A stretch of DNA of 64,000 bases from an uncultured Flavobacteriaceae bacterium (lineage in GTDB: Bacteria > Bacteroidota > Bacteroidia > Flavobacteriales > Flavobacteriaceae), in the NCBI GenBank assembly GCA_913065125.1, contig CAJYAG010000003.1, positions 62,001-126,000 of the forward strand, written 5' to 3'. Below are positions 34,737-44,000 of this stretch, one piece after another; positions within the stretch are counted from its first letter, which is position 1, and every line of letters begins with the position of its first letter. The position numbers and the translations under genes were made by a program. The notes below the pieces were generated by a model, which was not told where the DNA came from, ran no database searches, and saw only the letters and a program-made list of their open reading frames with translations.

Positions 34737-37103
34737 CTACTTGATCGTTATTACTTTTTCTTCAAAAATGATGGAACCATCACTTGCAATTCCTTCTATG
34801 TAGAATCGAATACTTTTTTGATTTAAATGCGGAACTTTAAACGTGTAACTTTCTTTATCTAATTCAATTTTTGATTTCCAATAAATACCACCGAAATTTT
34901 TAAAAATATCTGACGAAGTAGAATAATATTTTGGTTGATAGTATTCTTTTGATTTAGAAAAACCAGTTGGCAGCTCATTAGTTAAAAATGTTTTCTTGTT
35001 TGCGTACTTTCTAACGGGATTGGTAAATAAATAAATTTCTCCACCAAAAGATTTTGTATAATGAATCTCATCAAAATCTTCAACATTTAAATGATTAATC
35101 ATATAGATACTATTCTCATACTGGCTAACAATTTGGGTGTTGTCTACAAATACTTTTACAAAATCAGCAGTGATTCCAGGTGTTTTTACAAGGTTATTGT
35201 CTTCACCTCCTAAAATACTAGTTGGTCCTCTACTTTTTCCTCTATTTGTAGAAATGGTACCACTTTGTGAGAAATCTGCGTTAATATCAAAGCCTCTGTT
35301 TCTTAAGAAATCAAGGATATTTACTCTTTTGGGAATTAATCCATCAGAAACTTTAAATGTTTGATATGAACCTGAAGTTTTTGGCTTGTGTTTTAATTTT
35401 GATTTCCCTTTTACAACTACTTCATCTAAAAGAATTCTTTCCTTTATATAGTCTTTTAAGTTTAGATTTAATTCATTCAATTTGTAAGAATACTTATTTA
35501 CAGCAATAGAATTTGTGTTTATTCTAGGTAAATAATTAGCATAAATTTGGGGTTTTATCAATTTGTTTTTTTCTTGGATTGAGAAACTAACCTTGCTAGA
35601 ATCTGATAAATAAATATTGTCAAAAGAAAACTTGTTATTAGTTACCGGAGCAGACAATAAAAGTTCACTTTCAGAAGAAAATAAAACGATGGTTGTATCA
35701 TCATTGAGATCATTCATGTTTACAGTTCCTTTAACCGTAATCCCTTTTTCAAAGTCAAAATTTTGCTTTGGAGTAGTATTAAAAATATTGTACCAGTTGT
35801 ATTTGCTCCATCCTTGTGTTAAAAGCAATAGGTCTAAATCTGCTAATTTTTTTCTATTTGTGTTTTTAAAATAGTAAGCACTGTTTTCAACATCTCCTTT
35901 TATATATGGTTTTAATAGAAACTTAGAATACATTGTGTTTTCTAAAGCATAACTTTTAGTGCTTTCTGGTAAAAAAGTAGCACTCAAAAAATGATTTTTC
36001 GTATCGTTTTTAGTTAGCGTTATTGTTAATGAATCTCTAGATTTTGAAATTACTTTAGAAGAAATATCAGAATATAAATCCTGATGATTGTTAAAGAACA
36101 CTCTTTCTAAGATTGGCTGCATCTTATCATTTAAAATTGTAATAATATTTGTCCCTTTTTGTAATTTTTTAACAGATAAAAAGGAATTATAAGAAAAGGT
36201 GTTTTCTTTTAATGAAAACGAACTTTTAAGGATAGATGATGTGTTGTGTATATAAATGTGATACGTGTTGTTTACAGCATTTTTTAAAGTCTCTTTATTG
36301 GTTTGCATTGTTAATTTTATAAAAGTAGAATTAGGATTGTCAACGTTAAGCGTAATTCCAACTTTTTTTGCAGCTTCAATATTTTTTATAATAGTTTCCT
36401 CACCTTGAGTTGTGATTTTAACCTTATAATTGATGTTTGGTTCATAATAAAAACTAACTTTCCCTAAACCAAACTGATTTGTGCTTACTTCTTTTACAAC
36501 GTTGTTTTTATCGTCTAGTAAAACACCCGATTTTATTTGAACACCTTTATTTTTTTTGTCTTTAATGACGATGCCAACAACTGCGTTTGTAGCTTCTACT
36601 AAATGACCACCTTCAGGCAACAATTGTAAATCGTAATTACTGTCCGATTCAATTATGTTTTCTTCAGATTTTTTGCCTCCAACAATTTGTATTTTTTGGA
36701 TATAAGATTCGTCTTCTTTAAAATTTTGCATCCAATTAGTAGATGCTTTTAAATAATAGGTTCCGTCTGTAAATGTAGAGTCAATTTTTATGCTTCCTGA
36801 CGCAATTCCGTTTTTAACAAAAAGCAATTGAGATTGTTTGTGTTCCCCTTTTTCATTATAAATTGCACTGTATAAATTTGTTGTGTGGTTGTGTAATTTT
36901 TTAGTTTTTTGATCTAAGATGTAGGCTTGAAACCAAACTTCTTCACCATTAATAAAGCTTGTTTTGTTTAAGTGTAAGTATGGAATCTCTCTCGTTAATT
37001 TAAAGTAATTAACATACGAAGAATCTAACGATTTTTTTTCTTGACCAAAACAAGCAACTGTGAAAATTGATAAAAAAAGAGATAGGAATGTGTTTTTTTT
37101 CAT
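34737..37103 (-). CDS. Secreted MG2/TonB-plug-like surface protein
   Basis: 788 residues; signal peptide (MKKNTFLSLFLSIFTVACFG). The N-terminal YLHLNKTSFINGEEVWFQAY resembles the MG2 strand region of alpha-2-macroglobulin-like proteins (ligand 'put on' domains), repeated immunoglobulin-like segments fill the middle, and about residue 555 LLDEVVVKGK starts a TonB-receptor plug-like domain (GITADFVKVFVDNTQI). No beta barrel follows, so it is not a complete TonB-dependent receptor. Bacteroidota have a family of such proteins, but their function is not established. Flanked by twin CCTCGA palindromes on both sides. Confidence 0.78.
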   Translation of the reverse strand: MKKNTFLSLFLSIFTVACFGQEKKSLDSSYVNYFKLTREIPYLHLNKTSFINGEEVWFQAYILDQKTKKLHNHTTNLYSAIYNEKGEHKQSQLLFVKNGIASGSIKIDSTFTDGTYYLKASTNWMQNFKEDESYIQKIQIVGGKKSEENIIESDSNYDLQLLPEGGHLVEATNAVVGIVIKDKKNKGVQIKSGVLLDDKNNVVKEVSTNQFGLGKVSFYYEPNINYKVKITTQGEETIIKNIEAAKKVGITLNVDNPNSTFIKLTMQTNKETLKNAVNNTYHIYIHNTSSILKSSFSLKENTFSYNSFLSVKKLQKGTNIITILNDKMQPILERVFFNNHQDLYSDISSKVISKSRDSLTITLTKNDTKNHFLSATFLPESTKSYALENTMYSKFLLKPYIKGDVENSAYYFKNTNRKKLADLDLLLLTQGWSKYNWYNIFNTTPKQNFDFEKGITVKGTVNMNDLNDDTTIVLFSSESELLLSAPVTNNKFSFDNIYLSDSSKVSFSIQEKNKLIKPQIYANYLPRINTNSIAVNKYSYKLNELNLNLKDYIKERILLDEVVVKGKSKLKHKPKTSGSYQTFKVSDGLIPKRVNILDFLRNRGFDINADFSQSGTISTNRGKSRGPTSILGGEDNNLVKTPGITADFVKVFVDNTQIVSQYENSIYMINHLNVEDFDEIHYTKSFGGEIYLFTNPVRKYANKKTFLTNELPTGFSKSKEYYQPKYYSTSSDIFKNFGGIYWKSKIELDKESYTFKVPHLNQKSIRFYIEGIASDGSIIFEEKVITIK

Positions 37104-37153
37104 AGCTTAAAGATAATTAATTATTTATTGTTTAATTACAAAAATCATTCCAA

Positions 37154-37186
37154 TAAAAAAACCTCGAGAATTTCTCGAGGTTTTTA
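37154..37186 (-). terminator. Terminator of groES-groEL (CCTCGA type)
   Basis: CCTCGAG / CTCGAGG stem in 37162-37180, with an A run on the left giving the minus-strand T tail; 29 nt after the groEL stop. Strong. Confidence 0.88.
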
Positions 37187-37208
37187 AGTTAAGTATCGAA
37201 TTTCTCGA

Positions 37209-38957
<1,749 letters not shown>

Positions 38958-38959
38958 TT

Positions 38960-39235
38960 TTAAATAATTGCTAAAATATCGCTCTCTCTCATCATTAAAT
39001 AATCAGAACCTTCTAATTTTAATTCAGTTCCTGCGTATTTTCCGTATAAAACAGAATCTCCAACTTTTACAGTTAAAGGCTCGTCTTTGGTACCGTTACC
39101 TATTGCAACGACAGTTCCTTTTTGAGGTTTTTCTTTAGCGTTATCAGGAATAATAATACCTGAAGCTGTAGTTGTTTCTGCAGCAGCTGGTTCTACAAGA
39201 ACTCTGTCTGCTAAAGGCTTAATGTTTAATCCCAT
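38960..39235 (-). CDS. groES: Co-chaperonin GroES
   Basis: 91 residues; caps the GroEL ring. [15 protein letters not shown] at the start, mobile loop [18 protein letters not shown], and [15 protein letters not shown] end. First gene of the pair, followed by groEL. No TAnnTTTG or CIRCE-like inverted repeat was found in the 180 nt upstream. Confidence 0.97.
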   Translation of the reverse strand: MGLNIKPLADRVLVEPAAAETTTASGIIIPDNAKEKPQKGTVVAIGNGTKDEPLTVKVGDSVLYGKYAGTELKLEGSDYLMMRESDILAII

Positions 39236-39360
39236 TTTTATAAATTTTTGATTAATTAATAGTTTTTATTATGATAAATAAAGAGTCATAAATTATACCA
39301 ATTATCAAAAACTGACAATTTTACTATAACTTAGTTTTCTTTGTAAAATATATAGATACA
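39236..39360. other. groES upstream region
   Basis: 125 nt of very AT-rich sequence without a supported promoter box. On the minus strand no TAnnTTTG with a partner could be found, and no inverted repeat of CIRCE type (TTAGCACTC) is present. The heat-shock control of the operon is therefore not visible to me. Confidence 0.3.
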
Positions 39361-39398
39361 AAAAATGCCAACGTGTCATTTACGTTGGCATTTATATA
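39361..39398 (-). terminator. Terminator of the secG operon
   Basis: TGCCAACGT (39366-39374) / ACGTTGGCA (39382-39390), 9-bp stem; the A run on the left becomes the minus-strand T tail. Lies 18 nt after the secG stop (39416). Confidence 0.85.
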
Positions 39399-39415
39399 TT
39401 TGTTTACGAACTTAA

Positions 39416-39748
39416 TTAGTTAAGACTATCGTTAGTTGTAACTGGGTTCGTATTTACTGGAGTTGGATTTACATTTTCTAATGTATTCTCTAACTGAGGA
39501 TTGTTGTTGCTTGCTCTTGGAATTGCAAAATTTGCTAATAAGATTAAAGCAAACATAGAAATTGCTAGAGTCCAAGTAGATCTGTCTAAAAAGTTGTTTG
39601 TGTTTTGTACACCACCCATAGATTGTGCTCCACCGCCACCAAATGAAGAAGATAATCCTCCACCTTTTGGATTTTGTACCATAACGATTAATATTAATGC
39701 AATTGCAACGATTAATATTAAAATTAAAATGATTGTATACGTACTCAT
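39416..39748 (-). CDS. secG: Protein-export membrane protein SecG
   Basis: 110 residues; two membrane helices (about 5-23 and 58-74) joined by a Gly-rich loop (NPKGGGLSSSFGGGG) as in SecG, then a Pro/Asn/Thr-rich C-terminal tail. Third subunit of the SecYEG channel. Overlaps the preceding gene by 4 nt. A longer frame in another register (39432-39803) is a shadow of this gene. Confidence 0.93.
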   Translation of the reverse strand: MSTYTIILILILIVAIALILIVMVQNPKGGGLSSSFGGGGAQSMGGVQNTNNFLDRSTWTLAISMFALILLANFAIPRASNNNPQLENTLENVNPTPVNTNPVTTNDSLN

Positions 39749-40461
39749 GATTTATTTTTTTGTAAAATTCTAATTCTTTTAATTTGGTCTGCAAAGAAAC
39801 CACTTTTTTCTGGATATTTCAAACTTAATATTTCATATGCTTTGATAGCGTTTTCGTACTTATTTTGCTCTAAATATACTTTCGCTAGGGTTTCAGTCAT
39901 TAAGTAAGAGTCTTGTTTCTCTTCTAAAACAACTTCCTTTCTTTCTGTGTCTTTAGAAATCTTAGAAATTTTTGGATTTTGTTTGATAAAAGTATCAATA
40001 ATCACTTTTTTATCTATGGTTTCTTTTTCAACAGGATTTCTTTCAATCTTTTTTTGTGAAGCTAATTGCATCCATTCGTTAAAAGAATGTGTTTCTGTTT
40101 TAGAAAATGAAATAGGTTTGCCAATTGATAATTCTTCTTTAATAGTAATAACAGGTTCTTCTTTAATTATTTTCTCAGTAATTTGTTGATGTACTTCTTT
40201 AGGTTCTAGTTTTTGTTCTTCAACGAATTTTGAGGATGTGATAAAATCAAACAAAACACTTCTGTCTGTTGTATGTGCAGCTGTTGTTTTTAATTCGGCA
40301 TTGTATTTAAAACTATCATTATTTTTTAATCCTTTTAAATAAACGGCTCTAGCAGCCTGAAAATACGGATATTCTTCAATGATGGTTTTTATTACTTCTG
40401 TGTTTTCAGTAGTAATTTTTTGAGGATTTTTTAATGTTTCGGTAAAGCTGTTTGTGTTCAT
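39745..40461 (-). CDS. TPR-containing protein of unknown function
   Basis: 238 residues; N-terminal EYPYFQAARAVYLKGLK region and a C-terminal tetratricopeptide-like pair (LAKVYLEQNKYENAIKAYEIL). No signal peptide; middle part Glu/Lys-rich and probably flexible. Sits between lptE (7-nt gap) and secG (4-nt overlap) in the miaB-activator-lptE-secG series, an arrangement I recall in flavobacteria. Possibly an envelope-biogenesis helper, but this is only contextual. Confidence 0.82.
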   Translation of the reverse strand: MNTNSFTETLKNPQKITTENTEVIKTIIEEYPYFQAARAVYLKGLKNNDSFKYNAELKTTAAHTTDRSVLFDFITSSKFVEEQKLEPKEVHQQITEKIIKEEPVITIKEELSIGKPISFSKTETHSFNEWMQLASQKKIERNPVEKETIDKKVIIDTFIKQNPKISKISKDTERKEVVLEEKQDSYLMTETLAKVYLEQNKYENAIKAYEILSLKYPEKSGFFADQIKRIRILQKNKS

Positions 40462-40468
40462 AATACAT

Positions 40469-40975
40469 TTACCATTTTGCGACAGATGCGTTAAAAATAT
40501 CTTGCGTTATTCTATCTATAATCTCTTTATAAGCTGTTTCTAAAACACCCCCGGTTAGTTGTGAATTAGCTGGGTAATCATGATAAAAAGAAAAAGATTT
40601 TTCGAAATTATCTTTTTCTATGAACTTATTAAAATAACGAACATTTACCGTAATTGTTAATCTGTTTTGCGCTGCAGTTTGCTGAGCAGTTGAGCTCATT
40701 GGTGCAATTCTGTAGCCTGTAATTTCTCCTTCAAAACGTAAATCTCCACCAGAACTTACTAAGCTTAAATTGGTTTGTCTTAAAAATAAATCCTGAAAAT
40801 CTTGCGTAAATTTCTGACTTAAAGAGGGTTCAACTAAAGGCGCATTATTTCTAAAAAAGTCTATTTGTAAGGTTTTTGCTTTACCTGTATCTCCACCTGT
40901 AAAAGAATAAGCACCACAAGATGTTATGAGTATTAAACTAATAAAAAAAGTTGCGATGTAGAATAGTTTTTTCAT
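40469..40975 (-). CDS. lptE: LptE-family lipopolysaccharide assembly lipoprotein
   Basis: 168 residues from ATG at 40975 (MKKLFYIATF), giving a lipobox at C20 (LILITSC); the ORF from 40996 would add seven residues. The CGAYSFTGGD start and the FTQDFQDLFLRQTNLSLV segment match Bacteroidota LptE, the plug lipoprotein that places LPS in the outer membrane with LptD. Between the sigma-54 activator and the TPR protein. Confidence 0.88.
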   Translation of the reverse strand: MKKLFYIATFFISLILITSCGAYSFTGGDTGKAKTLQIDFFRNNAPLVEPSLSQKFTQDFQDLFLRQTNLSLVSSGGDLRFEGEITGYRIAPMSSTAQQTAAQNRLTITVNVRYFNKFIEKDNFEKSFSFYHDYPANSQLTGGVLETAYKEIIDRITQDIFNASVAKW

Positions 40976-41005
40976 ACGAATTTCAAATATAAACAAAAGT
41001 AAGAC

Positions 41006-42241
41006 TTACAAATCGTATTGTTTAATTTTTCTATATAATGTACGTTCAGAAATACCTAATTCTTTAGCGGCTAATTTCCGTTTGTTATTATTTTTTTCTA
41101 GCGACTTTTTTATCATTTCAACTTCTTTATCTTGTAATGATAACGATTCGTCTTCTTCAATAGTTTCGATAAAATCGTATTTATCATCATCATTGTCAGT
41201 TGAATTTGATTTTGATATTTGAACCACTTCAACATTGCTAGCTCCATGTTGTTCTTTGTAAATTTTTTCTAACAATTTGTGATTTTCTTCTTGCAAATCA
41301 TCAATGTCATCATTCTTTAAAATATCTAATGTCAATCTTTTTAAATCATTAATGTCATTTCGCATGTCAAACAAAATTTTATACATTATATCTCGTTCGT
41401 TTGCGAAATCTGAATTTGAACTGCCAGAATTGCCTATCACAGCGGGTAAATTACCTTGATTGTTGGGTAAATACTGAATCAATTTTTCTGCAGTAATCAA
41501 TCTGTTTTCTTCGACAACTGATACTTGTTCAGCAATATTTCTTAACTGTCTAATGTTTCCTGGATAACGATAATTCGTTAGCAAATTAACAGCGTTTTCC
41601 TCTAATCTAATCGTTGGCATTCCGTATTTCTGTGCAAAATCTGCCGCAAATTTTCGGAACAATAAATGAATGTCTTCTTTACGTTCTCTAAGTGGTGGTA
41701 AAGAAATTTCAATCGTGCTTAATCTGTAAAATAAATCTTCTCTAAATTTTCCTTTCTGAATGGCATTTGCCATTTTTAAGTTTGTAGCAGCAACTATTCT
41801 CACATTTGTTTTTTGTACTTGAGATGAACCAACTTTTATAAACTCCCCATTTTCTAAAACACGTAATAACCTAACTTGAGTTGTTAAAGGTAATTCTCCA
41901 ACTTCATCTAAAAAAATAGTTCCGCCATCGGCAACTTCAAAGTACCCCTTTCTACTTGCGGATGCACCAGTAAACGCACCTTTTTCGTGACCGAATAATT
42001 CACTATCAATGGTTCCTTCCGGAATTGCACCACAGTTAACAGCAATATATTTTGCGTGTTTTCTGTGTGATAATTGATGAATGATTTTTGGAATATTTTC
42101 TTTACCTACACCACTTTCTCCAGTTACAAGTACAGAAATATCAGTTGGAGCAACTCTAATCGCTTTTTCTAAAGCACGATTTAAATGTAGGTCGTTTCCA
42201 ATAATTCCGAATCGTTGTTTTATTACTTGTAAGTTTTCCAT
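41006..42241 (-). CDS. Sigma-54-type AAA+ transcriptional activator without input domain
   Basis: 411 residues: AAA+ sigma-54 activator core (Walker A GESGVGKE at 41-48, GAFTGA at 88-93, Walker B GGTIFLDEVGEL, arginine-finger region FREDLFYRLS), a flexible linker and a Fis-type helix-turn-helix at the C-terminus (AAKELGISERTLYRKIKQ). No receiver, GAF or PAS domain lies in front, so a separate partner or its level must control activity. The GAFTGA loop that touches sigma-54 is intact. Precedes lptE by 30 nt; likely same transcript. Start ATG directly follows a 19-A run (see 42241-42260). Confidence 0.93.
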   Translation of the reverse strand: MENLQVIKQRFGIIGNDLHLNRALEKAIRVAPTDISVLVTGESGVGKENIPKIIHQLSHRKHAKYIAVNCGAIPEGTIDSELFGHEKGAFTGASASRKGYFEVADGGTIFLDEVGELPLTTQVRLLRVLENGEFIKVGSSQVQKTNVRIVAATNLKMANAIQKGKFREDLFYRLSTIEISLPPLRERKEDIHLLFRKFAADFAQKYGMPTIRLEENAVNLLTNYRYPGNIRQLRNIAEQVSVVEENRLITAEKLIQYLPNNQGNLPAVIGNSGSSNSDFANERDIMYKILFDMRNDINDLKRLTLDILKNDDIDDLQEENHKLLEKIYKEQHGASNVEVVQISKSNSTDNDDDKYDFIETIEEDESLSLQDKEVEMIKKSLEKNNNKRKLAAKELGISERTLYRKIKQYDL

Positions 42242-42260
42242 TTTTTTTTTTTTTTTTTTT
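42241..42260. repeat. 20-nt homopolymer (A on minus strand) touching the activator start codon
   Basis: Uninterrupted T20 on the plus strand; read on the minus strand it is A19 followed by the A of the activator ATG (42239-42241). It is the longest mononucleotide run in the window. Such runs are prone to replication slippage; because it lies before the start it would change leader length and spacing, not the frame. Confidence 0.85.
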
Positions 42261-42340
42261 GAGGTTCAGAGGTTCATAGTTACAAAGGCTCAAAGTGAAT
42301 TTTATTTTCGCTTTGTAACTTTGAAACTTTGCTGCTTTTT
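42261..42340. repeat. AACTTTG word-type repeat with stem
   Basis: After the T run comes GAGGTTCA twice (42261-42276), then CAAAGTGAA (42291-42299) pairing with TTCGCTTTG (42307-42315), then TAACTTTGAAACTTTG. It lies between miaB and the activator gene. Shares phrases with 18331-18419. The stem is not a classic terminator for miaB on the minus strand (no clear T tail). Confidence 0.5.
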
Positions 42341-42346
42341 TTCAAT

Positions 42347-43801
42347 TTAATTGTTATCAGAATAACCAACTGCGGTTCCAATTAAAGTTGCAGAAGTACA
42401 ATCTTCTACTTTTACATCAACAAAATCACCTATTTTATAATGTTCTTTCGGAAAAACAATTACCATGTTTTGAGTGTTTCTTGCTTTCCAATGTAGATTA
42501 GATTTTTTAGACTCGCCTTCAATTAAGAACTCTTCTGTTTTTCCTAAATGTTGTTTTGTTCTAAATAAACTATGTGCTCTTTGTAACTCAATTACTTCTG
42601 CTAATCTTCGTTTTTTAACGTCAAACGGAACATCATCTTCCATTTTTTTTGCAGCCAATGTTCCTGGTCTTTCAGAGTACGCAAACATATAGCCGTAATC
42701 GTATTTTACGTATTCCATCAAACTTAAAGTATCTTGATGATCTTCTTCTGTTTCTCCACAAAAACCAATAATCATATCTTGTGATAAAGACATTTCTGGA
42801 ACAATTTTTAGAACATTGTCAATCAATGCTATATATTCTTCCCTTGTATGTTGTCTGTTCATGGCTTTCAGCATTTTTGTACTTCCGCTTTGCACAGGCA
42901 AGTGTAAATATTTACACACATTTTTGTGTTTTGCCATCACATGAATTACATCTAAGCTCATATCTTGCGGATTGGAAGTAGAAAAACGAAAACGGGTTTT
43001 TGGGAAGCGAGTTGCCGCCATATCTAACAACTGAGCAAAATCAACTGCTGTTGCTTGCGCCATTTCTGAGGCTTTCTTAAAGTCTTTTTTTAATCCGCCA
43101 CCATACCATAAATAGCTGTCAACATTTTGTCCAAGCAAGGTAATTTCTTTGTAATTCTGATCTGCCATAGACTGAATTTCTTCTAAAATACTTTGCGGAT
43201 CACGACTTCTTTCTCTTCCACGCGTAAATGGAACTACACAAAAAGTACACATATTATCGCAACCACGAGTGATTGATACAAAAGCAGAAACTCCGTTGTT
43301 GTTTAAACGTACTGGAGACACATCTCCGTAGGTTTCATCCTTTGATAGAATTACGTTTACGGCATCTCTACCAGCGTCTATTTCTTCTAGTAAATTTGGT
43401 AAATCTCGATACGCATCTGGACCAACAACCAAATCAACAATTTTTTCTTCTTCTAAAAATTTTTCTTTTAATCGTTCTGCCATGCAACCTAAAACTCCAA
43501 CTTTCATTTTAGGATTTGTCTTTTTTACCGCATTGTATTTTTCTAAACGCTTTCTAACAGTCAATTCTGCTTTTTCACGAATAGAACAGGTATTTACTAA
43601 AACTAAATCAGCATCTTCAAGATTTTGAGTGGTGTTAAAGCCTTGTTCTGCAAGTATTGAAGCAACAATTTCGCTGTCGTTCATATTCATTTGACAACCA
43701 TAACTTTCTATAAAAAGTTTTTTGGTATTTTCAGATTTATTCTCTTTTACAAGTGCTTTTCCTTGTAAACTTTCATCTATTATCTTTTCAGCTTGTTCCA
43801 T
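42347..43801 (-). CDS. miaB: tRNA-2-methylthio-N6-dimethylallyladenosine synthase MiaB
   Basis: Radical SAM methylthiotransferase that modifies A37 of tRNAs reading UNN codons. Start set at 43801 (MEQAEKIID); an ORF from 43837 would add twelve residues. UPF0004 N-terminal cluster Cys (ESYGCQMN, NTCSIREKA, LGCMAERL), radical SAM CDNMCTFC, and a C-terminal TRAM domain. 484 residues. First gene of the miaB-activator-lptE-TPR-secG series. Confidence 0.96.
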   Translation of the reverse strand: MEQAEKIIDESLQGKALVKENKSENTKKLFIESYGCQMNMNDSEIVASILAEQGFNTTQNLEDADLVLVNTCSIREKAELTVRKRLEKYNAVKKTNPKMKVGVLGCMAERLKEKFLEEEKIVDLVVGPDAYRDLPNLLEEIDAGRDAVNVILSKDETYGDVSPVRLNNNGVSAFVSITRGCDNMCTFCVVPFTRGRERSRDPQSILEEIQSMADQNYKEITLLGQNVDSYLWYGGGLKKDFKKASEMAQATAVDFAQLLDMAATRFPKTRFRFSTSNPQDMSLDVIHVMAKHKNVCKYLHLPVQSGSTKMLKAMNRQHTREEYIALIDNVLKIVPEMSLSQDMIIGFCGETEEDHQDTLSLMEYVKYDYGYMFAYSERPGTLAAKKMEDDVPFDVKKRRLAEVIELQRAHSLFRTKQHLGKTEEFLIEGESKKSNLHWKARNTQNMVIVFPKEHYKIGDFVDVKVEDCTSATLIGTAVGYSDNN

Positions 43802-43822
43802 ATTTGTATTCAAAATGAAAGG

Positions 43823-43830
43823 CAAAGATA
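43823..43830 (-). promoter_or_regulatory. Putative -7 box of miaB
   Basis: Minus-strand TATCTTTG (TAnnTTTG), start near 43817, leader about 16 nt to the ATG at 43801. No clear -33 TTG at the expected position. Confidence 0.4.
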
Positions 43831-43915
43831 CAACCAAATTCTAAAAATTGTGACATATTGGCAGAAAATTAACGTTCATTTTTCAGCTAAAATGAGCTAA
43901 AAAGCAATAGTAAAA

Positions 43916-43945
43916 TTTGAAATAAAAAAAAACTACCTACTTTTG
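43916..43945 (+). promoter_or_regulatory. Promoter of topA
   Basis: TTTG (43916-43919), 18-nt spacer, TACTTTTG (43938-43945). Start near 43950, leader about 50 nt. Divergent from miaB without overlap. Confidence 0.65.
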
Positions 43946-44000
43946 CAAATCGAATTCACCTTAATGTATTAGGTGTACTTATTTTAAGAGAGCAGATTTT

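Noticed and set aside
39236..39360. CIRCE or heat-shock element before groES
   Set aside because: No TTAGCACTC inverted repeat was found and no supported promoter was visible; not reported as a regulatory site.
39432..39803. 123-residue frame overlapping secG
   Set aside because: Lies out of frame over secG on the same strand, with no signal or family match and composition of a frameshifted membrane gene; secG is clear.
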